Shown: piece after piece, positions 62,149 to 64,000 of the stretch
How the letters are laid out: each line of letters starts with the position of its first letter
Numbering within the stretch: position 1 is the first letter of the stretch
NCBI RefSeq assembly: GCF_017352195.1
Contig: NZ_CP071445.1
Coordinates: forward strand, 1,860,001 to 1,924,000
From: Sedimentibacter sp. zth1
GTDB lineage: Bacteria > Bacillota > Clostridia > Tissierellales > Sedimentibacteraceae
DNA: 64,000 nt
Direction of reading: 5' to 3'
Translations under genes and position numbers: made by a program
Notes under the pieces: generated by a model
Databases searched by the model: none
What the model was told of the DNA's origin: nothing
The model's input: only the letters and a program-made list of their open reading frames with translations

Positions 62149-64000
62149 TTACTTTATAATTGTTATAATATTACACTCAATTCCTAATTCTTTAACTATA
62201 TTAATTTCCCTTTGTTGGCATGTAAATAATATAACCTGTCTCTTTCTACTTTCCTTACTTAACATCTCTAAAGATTTTTTTAATCTATTTTCATCATATT
62301 GTATAAAGCTATCATCTAGAATAAGTGGTATTTTTTTATTATCACTGATTAAATTACTTAATCCTAATCTTAATGAAATATATAATTGATCAAGTGTACC
62401 ACCACTTAAAGAATTTAGATCATTAATGATTTCATTATCTTTATTTACCACTGATATATTCATATCTTCATCAATTAGAACTTCTTTATAATTACCTGAT
62501 GTAACATACTTAAAATTATCACTTATAGCACTTTTAAGTAATGGTACAAAATCGCCTTTAATATAATCTGAAATAAGCATAATGTTTTGCATTGCAATAT
62601 CAGCAATTTTAACTTTTTCAGTTCCTTCTTTTATTTTGTCCTCATAAAACTCAATCTCTTCTTCTATTGAAACTAGTCTTTTCTCAACCTCTTCAATTGA
62701 TTCTATGTTACTATCAATACTATCAATTTCTTTTTTAATCAAAACTTTCATTTCTTCTTTGTTTTGTATTTCTTTAAATTTTTGCTCTTCATTAAATGAT
62801 TGATTATTTATAGTAGATAGATTAATAGTATCATGCGTATCAAGTATATTAGTTATTTGTTCATAAGTATAATTATCAAGTATATTATCTATAATTCTCT
62901 CAAGTCCAACTATTTTATCTTTGAGCTGCGATATTTTATAGTTATTATTAACTATTGATTTAAATTCATCGATACATTTAATATTATTAGTAGTCAATAT
63001 AATATTACATCTTTTTTGCTCATAATCTAATTCTTTTTCTATGTTTCTATAATTTTGTTGAAGTTTATCTAACAAAATAGATTTTTTGTTGATTTCTTGT
63101 CGAGTTCTATCTTTTTCTAATACTATATCCGAAACTTTTTTTACACTTTCATCAGTTACTTCAAATATGTTATATTTTACTAGTCTACTTAGCAAATCTT
63201 CTTCTATGATTTTTCTATTTTTTATTGCATTTTTTAAATTATCATTATCAAATTCAAGAAGTTTTTGCTTTTCTAAAGCAATTTCTTTTACAGAATTATT
63301 ATAATCATATTTTTTCTTTAATTCAATTATAGTAGAGCATTTATTTTGTGTATATATTTTACTGTTTTCATCTATGCAAGCTTTTAATTTATCCGCTAAC
63401 TCTTCTTGCTCACTTTTTATGGTCAAGAGTTCATAATTAAGACCTTTTAGCTTTGTATTAGCTTTAGACGCAATGATAAAAAGTATGATTGATATAATAG
63501 AAACACTTGCGCCATAATAATAAATTAAGTTCTCAAAATAGTACCCAGCAAAAGCAGCACCAGATGCAATTAATAAAAATAATATTCCAAAACAAATACT
63601 AAGTACTTTTTTAACTTTTGATCCCTTTATTATTTTTGTAACTAAATGTTCCGTTGAATCATTTTTTAGGTTGTTTATTCTAACAATTTCTAGTTCGTTA
63701 TTATTTGCTTTATTGTATGTATCTTCAAACTTGTTTATTTCTTCTAAATCATTTTGTTCTAGTAATTTTGTTCCTTGATTTATTTTTTCTTGTAATTCAT
63801 TAATGCTTTGGATTGCTTCATTATATGTTTTGTAATCAATATTCAATTTTGTTAAAAACGCTTCAGTTGACTCGTCATAATTTGATTCTTTCTCTAAAAG
63901 TACCATATCACGATTAATCTCAATCATTTCTTCTTCTATTCGTTTTTTTTCAGTTTTCATGGAATTTAATACTGTTATAAGCTTAAGCGCTTCTTCATAA
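62149..64000 (-). CDS. SbcC/YhaN-like ATPase, C-terminal part (N-terminus beyond window)
   Basis: The frame stays open past the ATG at 63960 to the right edge, so the true start lies outside. Visible: long coiled coils, two hydrophobic segments near the middle (VLSICFGILFLLIASGAAFAGYYF and YGASVSIISIILFIIA region) and the C-terminal ABC-ATPase lobe with signature LNSLSGGTLDQLYISLRLGL, Walker B IPLILDDSFIQYD and ILFTCQQRE. This is the layout of YhaN-type AAA proteins, membrane-anchored relatives of SbcC. The Walker A lobe must be upstream. Confidence 0.85.
   Translation of the reverse strand, partial: YEEALKLITVLNSMKTEKKRIEEEMIEINRDMVLLEKESNYDESTEAFLTKLNIDYKTYNEAIQSINELQEKINQGTKLLEQNDLEEINKFEDTYNKANNNELEIVRINNLKNDSTEHLVTKIIKGSKVKKVLSICFGILFLLIASGAAFAGYYFENLIYYYGASVSIISIILFIIASKANTKLKGLNYELLTIKSEQEELADKLKACIDENSKIYTQNKCSTIIELKKKYDYNNSVKEIALEKQKLLEFDNDNLKNAIKNRKIIEEDLLSRLVKYNIFEVTDESVKKVSDIVLEKDRTRQEINKKSILLDKLQQNYRNIEKELDYEQKRCNIILTTNNIKCIDEFKSIVNNNYKISQLKDKIVGLERIIDNILDNYTYEQITNILDTHDTINLSTINNQSFNEEQKFKEIQNKEEMKVLIKKEIDSIDSNIESIEEVEKRLVSIEEEIEFYEDKIKEGTEKVKIADIAMQNIMLISDYIKGDFVPLLKSAISDNFKYVTSGNYKEVLIDEDMNISVVNKDNEIINDLNSLSGGTLDQLYISLRLGLSNLISDNKKIPLILDDSFIQYDENRLKKSLEMLSKESRKRQVILFTCQQREINIVKELGIECNIITIIK

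Overview
The window is AT-rich and low-GC. It carries two clostridial-type rRNA operons, Firmicutes markers (whiA next to HPr, a GerMN-domain protein, LytTR regulation, a meso-diaminopimelate/lysine operon) and AGGAGG-type ribosome binding sites throughout. It is a chromosomal segment of a Gram-positive Clostridia-class bacterium. The genus cannot be fixed from reading alone.

Layout. 1-5654 (minus): a very large secreted repeat protein with an N-terminal DUF4430 (transcobalamin-like) domain runs off the left edge. Its leader holds a complete cobalamin riboswitch, an intrinsic terminator and one copy of a dispersed structured repeat. 5959-11500: a chemoreceptor, a glutamine-amidotransferase-family hydrolase, an orphan LytTR response regulator and a CstA-family transporter. 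11768-19025: a drug-efflux-like island with a TetR-controlled ABC-2 exporter facing a heterodimeric ABC exporter whose leader encodes a short peptide ahead of a large hairpin; gene remnants lie on both sides. 19307-28614: a methyltransferase, a GpsA-like dehydrogenase, a HAD-Nudix fusion, a GNAT enzyme and two further ABC systems. 28771-35367: a PII-like protein with a CPA2 antiporter, a nucleotidyltransferase with an altered active site, a diguanylate cyclase and a FUSC-family protein. 35885-44686: rlmD with a displaced duplicate of its 3' end at 33.6 kb, a GerMN protein, whiA-HPr, and an operon lysA - M20 deacetylase - dapF - rRNA methyltransferase.

44.9-61.4 kb holds two rRNA operons, both transcribed on the minus strand as 16S-23S-5S. 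The first has tRNA-Ala(UGC) in its spacer. A MoxR/DUF58/membrane-protein operon lies between them. The rRNA genes are almost identical, while leaders and spacers are mosaics of repeated modules. A roughly 135-bp two-hairpin element occurs four times after the first 5S gene, twice after the second, once (inverted) in each 23S-5S spacer, and once in the B12-controlled leader 40 kb away. 61.4-64 kb: a metallophosphoesterase and the C-terminal part of an SbcC/YhaN-like ATPase running off the right edge.

The two most unusual signals are the B12-riboswitch-controlled giant surface protein with a transcobalamin-like domain, and the structured repeat family that colonises rRNA operon ends and that leader.
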